This document shows, one piece after another, positions 33,706 to 43,119 of a stretch of 64,000 nt of DNA. The translations under genes were made by a program, and so were the position numbers. Origin of the DNA: SFTJ01 sp905210415 (GTDB lineage: Bacteria > Bacteroidota > Bacteroidia > Bacteroidales > Muribaculaceae); assembly GCA_902476295.1 (NCBI GenBank), contig CABSDC010000001.1:1-64000 (forward strand), read 5' to 3'. Numbering within the stretch: position 1 is the stretch's first letter; each line of letters begins with the position of its first letter. Below the pieces are notes generated by a model. That model saw nothing but the letters and a program-made list of their open reading frames with translations, was not told the DNA's origin and did not search any database.

Positions 33706-35523
33706 ATGAAGTTGTATAGTAAGATTAAAGATAATAAGTCGGGTGAAGACGGATTGATGATGCGATTTCTGCAATGGCGAGAAGCGCATATCTCCGAAGC
33801 GCAGTGTGTGGTGATATTGGCAGTACTCACGGGTGTTGCTTCTGGTCTTGCTGCAGTGTTGCTGAAGACTCTTATTGGTTCTATCTCATCGATGCTGATG
33901 TCGCACCTCTCTATTTCGCAAGACAACTATATCTACTTGATTACCCCAATCTTGGGTATATTCATCGTGGGAATATATGTACGATATGTGGTGAAGGACA
34001 ATATCTCGCACGGTGTCACTCAGGTGCTATATGCTATTTCGCAGAAGAAAAGCCGATTGAAATTTCATAATATGTACACGTCGTTGGTGGCCAGTAGCAT
34101 CACCATCGGTTTTGGTGGATCGGTAGGAGCCGAGGGCCCAATAGTGTATACTGGTGCAGCAATCGGGTCGAATCTTGGTGGAATGCTTCGCTTGTCGCCA
34201 CGAACACTGATGGTGCTTGTGGGCTGTGGAGCGGCTGCAGGTATAGCCGGTATCTTCAAGGCGCCTATTGCAGGTGTGTTATTCACCGTTGAGGTGTTGA
34301 TGCTCGACCTAACCGCTTCGTCGGTGATGCCGCTGATATTGGCAGCAGTGGCAGGTGCCACGGTGTCGTATGTCTATACAGGCTATAATCTGGAATTCTT
34401 CTTCTCGCAGAGCGAGCGATTCTATACATCTGGCATTCCGTATGTGATATTGCTTGGATTGTTCTGCGGACTTGTGTCGTTGTATTTCACCAGTTCCATG
34501 GGTTTGATGGAGAAGATGTTCAGCAAGTTTAAGAGCCCTTGGGTGAAATTTGCTGTCGGTTCGGTGATATTGAGTTTGCTCATCTACCTGTTGCCTCCAC
34601 TCTACGGTGAAGGCTATGAGCCAATAAATATGCTTCTTAACGGTAATGTATCAGAAATTTTTGATAATAGTGCATTCTATAGCCACCGTAATGATGTGGT
34701 GTATATCTGTATATTCATCGGAATGATTATCATTGCCAAAGTGTTTGCCACAAGTGCCACAAATGGTGGTGGCGGTGTGGGTGGTACGTTTGCACCGTCG
34801 CTTTATGTTGGCTGTATGTCGGGCTTCTTCTTCGCTTATTTGATGAATCATATAGGATTTGTTGATGTGTCGTTGTCTACAAAGAATTTTGCCCTTGCAG
34901 GTATGGCAGGTGTGATGAGCGGTGTAATGCATGCTCCGCTGATGGCAATCTTCTTGACCGCCGAGATGACTGGCGGCTATGAACTGTTTTTGCCACTGCT
35001 GATAGTTTCGGCAATCTCTTATGGCACAGTGCGTATATTCTCGCAATATAGCATCTACACCAAGCGTCTTGCTAAGCGCGGAGAGTTGCTCACGCATGAA
35101 AAGGATAAGTCAGTACTCACTTTGTTGAAAATAGACAATGTGATAGAGACCGATTTTATGACGGTGCATCCCGATATGGACCTGAAGCAGATGGTGCAAG
35201 TGATCTCGCAATCGCATCGCAACCTGTTTCCTGTGACAGACTCTGAAGGTAATTTGAAAGGTGTGGTGTTGCTCGACGATATAAGGAATATAATGTTCCG
35301 CACCGACTTGTATAAGAAGATGAAGGTGAGCAAGTTTATGTCGATGCCACCTGCAAAGATTGAGATAGGAATGCCTATGGAGAAGGTGATGAAGACATTC
35401 GACGACACTAATGCTTGGAACTTGCCAGTGGTGGATGAAAGTGGCAAGTATGTGGGCTTTGTGTCGAAATCAAAGATATTTAATTCATATAGAAGTGTGT
35501 TGAAGCACTTCACTGACGATTGA
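33706..35523 (+). CDS. ClC-family chloride channel/transporter with CBS domains
   Basis: 605 residues. The membrane core (about 20-440) carries the ClC signature GGSVGAEGP (about 135-143), whose Glu matches the gating glutamate of the GKEGP motif, and GGVGGTFAPSLYVG (about 352-365). Two CBS domains occupy about 470-600 (VIETDFMTVHPDMDLKQM, KVSKFMSMPPAKIEIGMPM) and may sense nucleotides. Whether it is a channel or an H+/Cl- exchanger cannot be decided here. It starts directly after the sugar transferase stop and is 6 bases from fmt. Confidence 0.93.
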   Translation: MKLYSKIKDNKSGEDGLMMRFLQWREAHISEAQCVVILAVLTGVASGLAAVLLKTLIGSISSMLMSHLSISQDNYIYLITPILGIFIVGIYVRYVVKDNISHGVTQVLYAISQKKSRLKFHNMYTSLVASSITIGFGGSVGAEGPIVYTGAAIGSNLGGMLRLSPRTLMVLVGCGAAAGIAGIFKAPIAGVLFTVEVLMLDLTASSVMPLILAAVAGATVSYVYTGYNLEFFFSQSERFYTSGIPYVILLGLFCGLVSLYFTSSMGLMEKMFSKFKSPWVKFAVGSVILSLLIYLLPPLYGEGYEPINMLLNGNVSEIFDNSAFYSHRNDVVYICIFIGMIIIAKVFATSATNGGGGVGGTFAPSLYVGCMSGFFFAYLMNHIGFVDVSLSTKNFALAGMAGVMSGVMHAPLMAIFLTAEMTGGYELFLPLLIVSAISYGTVRIFSQYSIYTKRLAKRGELLTHEKDKSVLTLLKIDNVIETDFMTVHPDMDLKQMVQVISQSHRNLFPVTDSEGNLKGVVLLDDIRNIMFRTDLYKKMKVSKFMSMPPAKIEIGMPMEKVMKTFDDTNAWNLPVVDESGKYVGFVSKSKIFNSYRSVLKHFTDD

Positions 35524-35529
35524 GAAAGT

Positions 35530-36507
35530 ATGGAAAAGAAAGATTTAAGGATAGTGTTTCTGGGTACACCAGATTTTGCAGTAGAAAGTTTGAGCCGCTT
35601 GGTAGAAGGCGGATATAATATTGTTGGAGTGGTGACTATGCCAGATAAGATTGCTGGTAGAGGCCACAAAATGTTTCAAAGCCCTGTTAAGGAATATGCG
35701 GTGGCTCACGGCCTGAAGCTGCTTCAACCGGTCAACCTAAAGGACGAATCGTTTGTGGAAGAGCTGCGCTCTTTGAAGGCTGATTTGCAGATAGTGATTG
35801 CATTCAGAATGCTTCCCGAAGTGGTGTGGAATATGCCGCCGATGGGCACATTCAATCTGCACGCGTCGTTGTTGCCTAAATATCGTGGTGCGGCACCAAT
35901 CAATTGGGCTGTGATGAATGGCGATAAGGAAACTGGTGTAACCACATTCTTCCTGAAGCATGAGATTGACACAGGTGATATAATCCAACAGCGCAAGATA
36001 GAAATCTCTCGCACTGACAATGTTGGCGACATTCACGATCGCTTGATGATGCTCGGTGCGGATATGGTGATAGAGACTGTTGAGGCGATACTCCATGGCA
36101 GTGTTAAGCCTATTTCGCAAGATGAATTGTGCAATCAGGGCATTGAGGCTACTCCAGCGCCAAAAATCTTTAAGGACACTTGCCTTGTAGACTGGAACAA
36201 GCCAGCAGAACAGGTGTATAACCACATTCGCGGTTTGTCGCCATATCCAGCTGCGTGGACCGTGATTACCGATGGCACAAACTTGTATAGTTTCAAGATA
36301 TTCCAGACAAGCGAACCGATAAATGATGTGAAGCTTAATCCTGGTGAATTGCGCTTCGATAGCAAACATCTGATGATTGGTTGTGCCGACGGAGCACTTG
36401 AGGTGCTGTTGATGCAGTTGTCGGGAAAGAAGCGTATGGCGCCATCCGACTTTATGCGCGGTTTCAACCTCGCAGGTTATTCTTGTAAAAACGAAACCTC
36501 AGAATAA
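35530..36507 (+). CDS. fmt: methionyl-tRNA formyltransferase
   Basis: 325 residues; formylates initiator Met-tRNA with 10-formyl-THF. N-terminal hydrolase-like domain with IVFLGTPDFAVESL (about 8-21) and the folate-site motif NLHASLLPKYRGAAPINWA (about 111-129), containing the catalytic Asn/His; C-terminal tRNA-binding beta barrel (about 205-320, HIRGLSPYPAAWT). Six-base gaps on both sides indicate a shared transcript. Confidence 0.96.
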   Translation: MEKKDLRIVFLGTPDFAVESLSRLVEGGYNIVGVVTMPDKIAGRGHKMFQSPVKEYAVAHGLKLLQPVNLKDESFVEELRSLKADLQIVIAFRMLPEVVWNMPPMGTFNLHASLLPKYRGAAPINWAVMNGDKETGVTTFFLKHEIDTGDIIQQRKIEISRTDNVGDIHDRLMMLGADMVIETVEAILHGSVKPISQDELCNQGIEATPAPKIFKDTCLVDWNKPAEQVYNHIRGLSPYPAAWTVITDGTNLYSFKIFQTSEPINDVKLNPGELRFDSKHLMIGCADGALEVLLMQLSGKKRMAPSDFMRGFNLAGYSCKNETSE

Positions 36508-36513
36508 AAACGT

Positions 36514-38208
36514 ATGCGAGAGTATAAGACTCATTTGATGCTTTTTGCCATTGGTTGCGTGACTTTGCTCACCTTTCTTGGCTATACTGAATTTTACACC
36601 AAGGGCGAACCCCGTGAGGCTATTGTGTCGGTGACGATGCTTGATAGCGGAAACTGGATTTTGCCCACAGACAATGGGTGTGACATAGCCTACAAGCCAC
36701 CATTCTTCCATTGGTGCATAGCTGCTGCTTCGGCGGTGGTGGGCGAGGTGAATGAATATACTTCGCGTTTCCCTTCGGCAGTGGCATTGATTGCTATGAC
36801 TGTTGCCACATTTGCTTTTTATCGTCGTCGCAGAGGCGAAAGCTTGGCGCTACTCACAGCGTTGCTCACGTTTACTAACTTCGAGGTGCATCGTGCAGGT
36901 GTGGCTTGCCGTGTGGATATGGTGCTCACTGCGTGCATGGTGATGGCTATGTATTTGCTTTATCGTTGGGTAGAACGGCAATGCAAGGGTGTGCCTGTGA
37001 TTAGCATGCTCTTGATGAGTGCGGCTGTGCTCACAAAGGGCCCGGTGGGAATGGTTTTGCCATGCCTTGTCACTGGCGTGTTTATGCTTCTGCGAGGTAA
37101 GGGCTTTTGGTATTCTTTTTTGCGACTCTCGGCCATAGGTCTTGGCTCGCTTGTGTTGCCTGCTGTGTGGTATCTTGCTGCTTATCAACAGGGAGGACAA
37201 CAATTTGTAGACCTTGTGATGGAGGAGAATTTTGGACGTTTCACAGGCACGATGTCGTATGACTCTCACGTCAATCCTTGGTACTACAATGTGATGACTT
37301 TGGTGGCAGGCTTTGCGCCATATACCATACTCGTGTTGATAAGCCTCTTCTTTGTGAAGGGCGTGAGAAAACCTTCGCTTGATAATCTTTGGAGCAGATT
37401 GAAAGCGTGGATTGGCGGGATGGATGATACCCGTCTGTATTCGCTGCTCGCGTTGGTGTTGATCTTCGTGTTTTATTGCATTCCAAAGAGCAAACGCAGT
37501 GTTTATTTGATGCCGATGTATCCGTTTGTGGCATATTTCTTGGCAGAATTGATGAAATATCTGGTTGAGAATAAGCATAAAGCGGTAGCGATATTCATCC
37601 AGATACTTGGCCGGGCATACGAGATACTTTTTGTGCTGTTTGTGACTATCAAGTATAGCAGCTTCACGGCCGAGTCGTTTGCCTCGGTGCAGCTTTATGT
37701 TGATGCTATACGCGCAAGCAACGTCAACCTGTTGCAAATGCTTGCAATAGTGTTGCCTATACTGCTATTTGAGTTGAGGTGCTTGATATATGAGAGATAT
37801 ACACAATTGAAATATTATCTTGCTCCGTTGCTTGTTATGGCAATATTCCTGTCGCTTGATTCTACATATCAGCCTATAGTGCTAAATGCAAAAGCCGACA
37901 GGGCGACCACTGAAAAAGTTATAAGCCTTCTTCCGAAGGGCCCAATCTATTCGTATGTAGGAATAGATATGATGCGCTTTTTCATCATAGATTTTTATTC
38001 GGGCAATCGTGTAGGGTTGTTTGAGGTTTCACACCCTGAAAGTGGCTATGTGTTGTTGCCGGAAAAAGATGCCTCGCCGTTTTGGGCAAGGCATAATGAC
38101 TATGATTTCTCGCTCGTTTATCGCAGCAATCTGAAGGGGTGCGATGTGCGAGATTATGTGACATTGTATAAGTTTAGTCGTCGCTCTTCTCTATCGTCTC
38201 CTCGATGA
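36514..38208 (+). CDS. ArnT/GT39-type polyprenyl-phosphate sugar transferase
   Basis: 564-residue integral membrane protein with about a dozen helices. The first periplasmic loop has KGEPREA (about 31-37), matching the acidic motif of GT39/ArnT enzymes, followed by PFFHWCIAA; KSKRSVYLMPMYP near 328-340 is also typical. These enzymes move a sugar from a polyprenyl-phosphate carrier to lipid A or another periplasmic acceptor. Its 3' end overlaps by 35 bases the convergent GT2 gene, which probably makes such a carrier. Acceptor and sugar unknown. Last gene of the ftsK-fmt run. Confidence 0.88.
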   Translation: MREYKTHLMLFAIGCVTLLTFLGYTEFYTKGEPREAIVSVTMLDSGNWILPTDNGCDIAYKPPFFHWCIAAASAVVGEVNEYTSRFPSAVALIAMTVATFAFYRRRRGESLALLTALLTFTNFEVHRAGVACRVDMVLTACMVMAMYLLYRWVERQCKGVPVISMLLMSAAVLTKGPVGMVLPCLVTGVFMLLRGKGFWYSFLRLSAIGLGSLVLPAVWYLAAYQQGGQQFVDLVMEENFGRFTGTMSYDSHVNPWYYNVMTLVAGFAPYTILVLISLFFVKGVRKPSLDNLWSRLKAWIGGMDDTRLYSLLALVLIFVFYCIPKSKRSVYLMPMYPFVAYFLAELMKYLVENKHKAVAIFIQILGRAYEILFVLFVTIKYSSFTAESFASVQLYVDAIRASNVNLLQMLAIVLPILLFELRCLIYERYTQLKYYLAPLLVMAIFLSLDSTYQPIVLNAKADRATTEKVISLLPKGPIYSYVGIDMMRFFIIDFYSGNRVGLFEVSHPESGYVLLPEKDASPFWARHNDYDFSLVYRSNLKGCDVRDYVTLYKFSRRSSLSSPR

Positions 38209-39136
38209 AATAGCGAGGGCGGCACTTCACTTCGCGGTAGATTTTGCCGACATATTCGCCTATAATGCCAAGGCTGGTGAGAATTGCGCCGCCAATAAAC
38301 CATAGGGAAAGCATCAACGAAGTCCAACCTTCGATTACAGAGTGTGTGATATATCTCACTAAGCCATAGATGATGAAGGCTGCCGAGATCACCATAAACA
38401 GAATGCCTATGCTTGTGATGAGGCGGAGGGGCTTAACGGAGAATGATGTGATGCCATCGAATGCAAAGTTTATCATCTTCGCCAATGGGTATTTCGACTC
38501 ACCGGCAAGACGCAGTTTGCGGTCGTAGTAAACGCATGTATAAGGGAACCCGATGCTCTTTACCATGCCGCGCAGAAACAGGTTGCGCTCAGGGTAGGAA
38601 ATCAATGCGCGCAGTGAGCGTAGACTCATCAGGCGGAAATCGGCGTGATTGTAAATAATCTCACCACCCATGCTCATCATCAGTCGGTAGAATGATTGCG
38701 CTGTGAAGCGTTTGAAGAAAGTGTCGGTATCACGTTCTTTTCTCACTCCATACACTATATCGTAGCCAGCATTGTATTGCTTCACCATTTCCGCAATAGC
38801 GTCGGTGTCGTCTTGAAGGTCGGCGTCGATGCTCACTGTAGCGTCAAATTTCATTTCAGCCGCTTTTTCCAGTCCTGCCCAGAGAGCATTTTGGTGACCC
38901 ACATTATGGGCCAGTTTAATGCCGATTATACGATCGCTTTCTGATGAAAGTTGCTTGATGATTTGCCAAGTGTTGTCTTTGCTGCCGTCATCGATGTAGA
39001 GTATTCTTCCTTTGCCTATGAGTTTATCGTTCTCAAGTTGCTCCAATACCTTAATTAGTTTGGTGTTGGAGTCGGGGAGAACCTCTTGTTCGTTGTAGCA
39101 AGGCACTACGAGTGCAAATTTTATATCAGTTGCCAT
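38174..39136 (-). CDS. GT2 polyprenyl-phosphate glycosyltransferase (GtrB/DPM1-like)
   Basis: 320 residues. N-terminal GT2 catalytic domain (VVPCYNEQEVL at 10-20, DDGSKDNTW, DADLQDD metal site about 103-109) and two C-terminal membrane helices (about 230-255 and 265-290) as in GtrB/ArnC/DPM1-type synthases. It would transfer a sugar from a nucleotide sugar to undecaprenyl phosphate on the cytoplasmic side. It converges with the GT39-type transferase, sharing 35 bases at their 3' ends, so the two may form a donor/transferase pair for envelope glycosylation. Confidence 0.92.
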   Translation of the reverse strand: MATDIKFALVVPCYNEQEVLPDSNTKLIKVLEQLENDKLIGKGRILYIDDGSKDNTWQIIKQLSSESDRIIGIKLAHNVGHQNALWAGLEKAAEMKFDATVSIDADLQDDTDAIAEMVKQYNAGYDIVYGVRKERDTDTFFKRFTAQSFYRLMMSMGGEIIYNHADFRLMSLRSLRALISYPERNLFLRGMVKSIGFPYTCVYYDRKLRLAGESKYPLAKMINFAFDGITSFSVKPLRLITSIGILFMVISAAFIIYGLVRYITHSVIEGWTSLMLSLWFIGGAILTSLGIIGEYVGKIYREVKCRPRYFIEETIEKSDD

Positions 39137-39161
39137 AGAAAAATATCACAATGTTATATCA

Positions 39162-39169
39162 CAAAGTTA
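39162..39169 (-). promoter_or_regulatory. -7 box of the GT2 gene
   Basis: TAACTTTG on the - strand, 26 bases before the ATG at 39136; the -33 site has only T-runs. Confidence 0.55.
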
Positions 39170-39285
39170 AGAATATATTGTGAGAAAAATGGCTAAAAAG
39201 TGAGAACTTTTTCGTGGTCGGAGTATATTCCTATCGTCGGTGAGATGGAAAGAAAATTTAATTGGTTTGATATTGGGCCTGTAAT

Positions 39286-39316
39286 TTTGTGGATTGGTGT
39301 AGAATGAGTAATTTTG
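39286..39316 (+). promoter_or_regulatory. promoter of the hydrolase-MurF-Ddl cluster
   Basis: TTTG (39286-39289), 19-base spacer, TAATTTTG (39309-39316). A full Bacteroidetes promoter match 83 bases before the hydrolase ATG; the leader shows no clear structure. Confidence 0.75.
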
Positions 39317-39398
39317 TATGATGTAGTGAAAAATGCTTAGAGCGGTGCCGTGTTGGCGCTGTGCGGTGTTTTTACTACGATAAAGATAATCGAAACTG

Positions 39399-40169
39399 AT
39401 GAAGAAGTATCTTGATACAAAAGGCGTTAGACTCTGCTATAACGTGGAGGGAGAAGGCTACCCAGTGATATTGATGCACGGGTGGGGCTGCAATCACACT
39501 ACACTCGCAAGCATTGAAGCCACGTTGAGTCCGCACATGAAAGTGTATAATGTTGATTTCCCTGGGTTTGGCGAAAGCACCGAGCCTCAAGAGGTGTGGG
39601 GAGTGGAGCAATACACACAGCTGATAGAAGAACTTGTTAAAGCTGAAGGCATAGAGAATCCTGTGTTGCTCGGTCACTCGTTTGGCGGCAGAGTGGGCAT
39701 TGTGTATGCCTCGCGAAACGCAGTGAAAAAATTGATTCTCACTGATGCAGCAGGTGTGAAGCCTCGTCGCACACTGAAATATTATTACAAAGTATATAGT
39801 TACAAACTGATGAAGCATCTTGTGCTTGCCATTTATGGTAAGGAGAAGGGTGAGGCCCGACTGGATGTGATAAGAGGGAAAAAAGGTTCGAGCGACTATA
39901 AAAATAGTAGTCCGAAGATGCGCGCCATAATGAGCCGTGTGGTGAATGAAGATTTGAAGCATCTTATGCCGAGCATCAAATGCCCGACGCTGCTCATTTG
40001 GGGTGAAAACGACACTGCCACACCGCTGAGTGATGCCAAGACAATGGAGCGATTGATTCCGGATGCTGGCCTTGTGTCGTTCCCAGGTTGTGGACACTAT
40101 AGTTTCCTTGAAAATGCGATGCAGTATCAGGCTGTGTTGAGAAGTTTCCTGAGTAAAGAATTTAAGTAA
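39399..40169 (+). CDS. alpha/beta hydrolase
   Basis: 256 residues, soluble, with no signal peptide. The oxyanion region HGWGCNHTTLAS (about 28-38), nucleophile elbow LLGHSFGGRVG (Ser about 93), acid in IWGENDTATP (about 198-207) and His in GCGHYSFLENA (about 227-237) complete the catalytic triad. Substrate unknown; the family includes esterases and C-C hydrolases. It leads a three-gene cluster with a membrane MurF-like ligase (19-base gap) and a D-Ala-D-Ala ligase-type enzyme, so a role in peptidoglycan precursor or amino-acid ester metabolism is possible but unproven. Confidence 0.88.
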   Translation: MKKYLDTKGVRLCYNVEGEGYPVILMHGWGCNHTTLASIEATLSPHMKVYNVDFPGFGESTEPQEVWGVEQYTQLIEELVKAEGIENPVLLGHSFGGRVGIVYASRNAVKKLILTDAAGVKPRRTLKYYYKVYSYKLMKHLVLAIYGKEKGEARLDVIRGKKGSSDYKNSSPKMRAIMSRVVNEDLKHLMPSIKCPTLLIWGENDTATPLSDAKTMERLIPDAGLVSFPGCGHYSFLENAMQYQAVLRSFLSKEFK

Positions 40170-40188
40170 AACTCAATAATCCTTAGGT

Positions 40189-41772
40189 ATGAGTGTAAGT
40201 ATTTTTATAATAGTATTTGCCGTAGCGGTGGTGTTTAATTTGGCAGTAATGCTGAAGTATGATATGCAGATGATGCAGCAAAACTCCTATCGCAACGAGC
40301 GTTATATCAAATGGTTTAAGCAAAGTTGCGACTCTGTGAATATGCACAGACTGCTCTTGATGGTGTGTTTGATGGCAGGTGGTTCGACACTCTTCCAATC
40401 GTCGCCATATGTGCAGATTATTATCGCTATTGCACTGGTGTGCAATGCCGTGTCGGTACTGCGCAAAAAAAGCAAAAAGCCGTTGGTGTTCACTAAACGA
40501 GTGCGACGCCTCTATTTCGGCACATTGCTTTTCTCAGCCGCGGCGATGGCCGTAGTGGCAGCATTTACGGAAGAAAGTGCGTATTCAGCTGCGTTGGTGG
40601 CACTTGGCATTGCCGCATTCTCATATCTTGCCACAATGTCGGTGAACTGGTTGCTGAAACCAGTTGAGAAATCAATCAACAACAGTTTCGTAAACGATGC
40701 TAAGCGATTGCTCGCCGGTATGCCAGGAATGAAGGTGGTGGGCATTACTGGCAGTTATGGCAAAACGAGCACTAAGCATTATCTCAACCGTATATTGAGT
40801 GAAAAATATTCGGTGCTGATGACACCAGGAAGCTATAATACTCCGATGGGTGTTGTGCGCACTGTGAGAGAAATGATGCAGCCTTACAACGACTTATTTA
40901 TCGTGGAGATGGGTGCTAAAAACATTGGTGACATCAAAGAAATCTGCGATATTGTGCATCCTCAGATGGGTATCGTTACTGCTGTTGGCGCTCAGCACTT
41001 AGAGTCGTTTAAGACAATTGAGAATGTGCAGCGCACAAAGTTTGAACTTGTGGATGCTTTGCCAGCCGACGGCTTTGCCGTGGTGAACAATGATTTCCAA
41101 TACGTTGCCAATCGCGAGGTGAGCAATGTGGAGTGTAAACGCTATTCTGTGGGCGAAAATAGCACTGGCGACTATAAGGCAGTGAACATACAATATAGCG
41201 CACAAGGTACATCGTTCACCATTGTGGGCGAGGGCCGAAGCATAGATCTGACCACTAAATTGGTGGGAGAATGCAATATCAGCAACCTTATGGCTGCTGT
41301 GATAATGGCTTTAAAGCTTGACGTGCCAGAACAGAAAATCAAGTATGCTGTGAGCAAAATAGAGCAGGTGGAACACCGCTTGAACGTGAAGCGCACTGCT
41401 TCGGGCATCACCATCATTGATGATGCATTTAATAGCAATCCTGATGGTTCACGCATGGCGCTTGATGTGCTTGCCGGTATGAAAGGCGGCAAACGTATTG
41501 TAATCACCCCAGGTATGATAGAACTCGGTGATAAGCAAAAGCACTTCAATAAGTTGTTTGGCGAACACATTGCTGAGACATGCGATGTGGCAATTGTGGT
41601 GGGCCAATACAATCGTGAAGCGATTTTGGAAGGCATCAAGGCAAAGGGTATGCCAGCAGATGCAGTGAAGGTGGCCGACACGTTCACTCAAGCACAGCAG
41701 ATGATGCTTGGCTTTGCAAAGGCTGGCGACACTGTGCTATATGAAAACGACCTTCCTGATACATTTAAGTGA
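40189..41772 (+). CDS. membrane-anchored MurF-like Mur ligase
   Basis: 527 residues. Unlike housekeeping MurF, the first 165 residues form about five membrane helices (about 4-22, 52-68, 73-92, 108-126, 130-155). Then comes a Mur ligase: P-loop GITGSYGKTSTKHYL (about 185-199), VEMGAKNIGDI (central domain), QHLESFKTIENVQRTKFEL, and the C-terminal EHRLNVKRTASGITIIDDAFNSNPDGSRMAL block typical of MurF. It joins an amino acid or dipeptide to a carboxylate with ATP. With the downstream Ddl-type gene it may form a second dipeptide-adding module, or be this lineage's MurF; the dcw cluster is outside the window. Confidence 0.85.
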   Translation: MSVSIFIIVFAVAVVFNLAVMLKYDMQMMQQNSYRNERYIKWFKQSCDSVNMHRLLLMVCLMAGGSTLFQSSPYVQIIIAIALVCNAVSVLRKKSKKPLVFTKRVRRLYFGTLLFSAAAMAVVAAFTEESAYSAALVALGIAAFSYLATMSVNWLLKPVEKSINNSFVNDAKRLLAGMPGMKVVGITGSYGKTSTKHYLNRILSEKYSVLMTPGSYNTPMGVVRTVREMMQPYNDLFIVEMGAKNIGDIKEICDIVHPQMGIVTAVGAQHLESFKTIENVQRTKFELVDALPADGFAVVNNDFQYVANREVSNVECKRYSVGENSTGDYKAVNIQYSAQGTSFTIVGEGRSIDLTTKLVGECNISNLMAAVIMALKLDVPEQKIKYAVSKIEQVEHRLNVKRTASGITIIDDAFNSNPDGSRMALDVLAGMKGGKRIVITPGMIELGDKQKHFNKLFGEHIAETCDVAIVVGQYNREAILEGIKAKGMPADAVKVADTFTQAQQMMLGFAKAGDTVLYENDLPDTFK

Positions 41773-41804
41773 TAATAGAATAAATAAAAAATATAAGCAA
41801 AGAG

Positions 41805-43022
41805 ATGAAAACTAACATTGGTGTGTTTTTTGGAGGACGCTCTACCGAGCATGAGATTTCGGTAATCTCAGCGTCGCAGGCTATGGCAGCCATCAACCGT
41901 GACAAATATGATGTGACACCTATCTACATATCTAAGCAAGGCAAATGGTACACAGGCGAAATGCTATTTGACACAAAGAACTATCGCGATATGGACGCTC
42001 TTATCGCTAAGTGTCAGGAGGTGTATATGCGTCCAATCTATGGCGATTACAATCTTTATAAGAGCAAAAAGCCTATGTTTGGTAGCGACGTTATTACGAA
42101 ATTAGACGTAGTGATACCTGTGCTTCATGGCTCGAATGTAGAAGATGGTATTTTCGAGGGTGTGCTTCAGACAATCGGCATTCCTTATGCAGGATGCGAT
42201 GTGCTTGCAAGCGCCAATGGTATGGATAAAATCACTATGAAGATGATTCTTGCTTCGTGTGATATTCCTGTGGTTGACTACGTATGGTTTACCGACAAGC
42301 AGTGGTTTGCGCAGCGCGACGAGTTGATCGCTAAGATTGAAGGCAAACTTGGTTATCCTGTGATTGTAAAGCCTGCTAACCTTGGTTCGTCGGTTGGTAT
42401 CGGTTGTGCACACGATCGTGAGCAATTGATAGAGAAAATCGACAATGCCGAGCAATATTCTTCGCGAATTGTGGTGGAATATATGGTGAAAGACCTTCAG
42501 GAAATAAACTGCTCGGTGCTTGGCGACTGCGACGACTATCAGATGTCGGTGCTTGAGCAACCATTGACTTCGCAAGATATCCTCACATACACCGACAAAT
42601 ATATGGGCGGAACAAAGAGCGCGCAAGGTATGGCTGCATCGGCAAAGAAATTCCCTGCCGACCTTCCTGAGTGCGAAACAAAGCGCATACAATATCTTGC
42701 TGGTGAAACGTTCCGTGTGCTTTCTTGCCACGGTGTAAGCCGCGTAGACGTGATGATTGAGGGCGCAAGCCAACCTGATGAAACCGGTTGCCGCAAGATA
42801 TATGTGAATGAGATCAATACAATTCCAGGATCGTTGTCGTTCTACCTTTGGGAAGGAACAGGCATCTCGTTTGAGGAAGAAATGGAAAAATTGGTTCAAC
42901 TCGCTATCAAGCGCAAGCGTGAAGAAGGCATGAAGACCGTTAGCTACGACCAGAATATCTTCAATATGACAGGTGGCACTAAGGGCGCAAAAGGAGGGAA
43001 ATTCGGTGGCGTGAAGAAGTAA
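41805..43022 (+). CDS. D-alanine--D-alanine ligase family protein (ATP-grasp)
   Basis: 405 residues, longer than usual Ddl (about 310-370). N-terminal GVFFGGRSTEHEISVISASQA (about 6-26), ATP-grasp segments PVIVKPANLGSSVGIG (about 186-201), the EINCSVLGD stretch (about 231-239), SRVDVMIEG and the metal-site motif VNEINTIPGSLSFYLWEGTG (about 341-360). The tail is Gly/Lys-rich (TGGTKGAKGGKFGGVKK), possibly an RNA- or membrane-contacting extension. It follows the MurF-like gene by 32 bases. It could be the main Ddl or make a different D-amino-acid dipeptide. Confidence 0.9.
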   Translation: MKTNIGVFFGGRSTEHEISVISASQAMAAINRDKYDVTPIYISKQGKWYTGEMLFDTKNYRDMDALIAKCQEVYMRPIYGDYNLYKSKKPMFGSDVITKLDVVIPVLHGSNVEDGIFEGVLQTIGIPYAGCDVLASANGMDKITMKMILASCDIPVVDYVWFTDKQWFAQRDELIAKIEGKLGYPVIVKPANLGSSVGIGCAHDREQLIEKIDNAEQYSSRIVVEYMVKDLQEINCSVLGDCDDYQMSVLEQPLTSQDILTYTDKYMGGTKSAQGMAASAKKFPADLPECETKRIQYLAGETFRVLSCHGVSRVDVMIEGASQPDETGCRKIYVNEINTIPGSLSFYLWEGTGISFEEEMEKLVQLAIKRKREEGMKTVSYDQNIFNMTGGTKGAKGGKFGGVKK

Positions 43023-43053
43023 CACGCTTCGGCCATATTGACAATAAAAAAGA

Positions 43054-43095
43054 AGAATTGCTGATAGAGCACAATGCTCTGTTGGCAATTCTTTT
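43054..43095 (+). terminator. terminator of the hydrolase-MurF-Ddl cluster
   Basis: AGAATTGC (43054-43061) pairs with GCAATTCT (43085-43092) with an inner AGAGCA/TGCTCT stem; TTTT follows. Placed 32 bases after the ligase stop. Confidence 0.8.
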
Positions 43096-43119
43096 GGTTT
43101 ATCGCAATGTTGTTAAGTA

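Noticed and set aside
36850..37737. 295-codon frame on the - strand
   Set aside because: It lies wholly within the ArnT-type gene and encodes a His/Gln-rich sequence with no known features.
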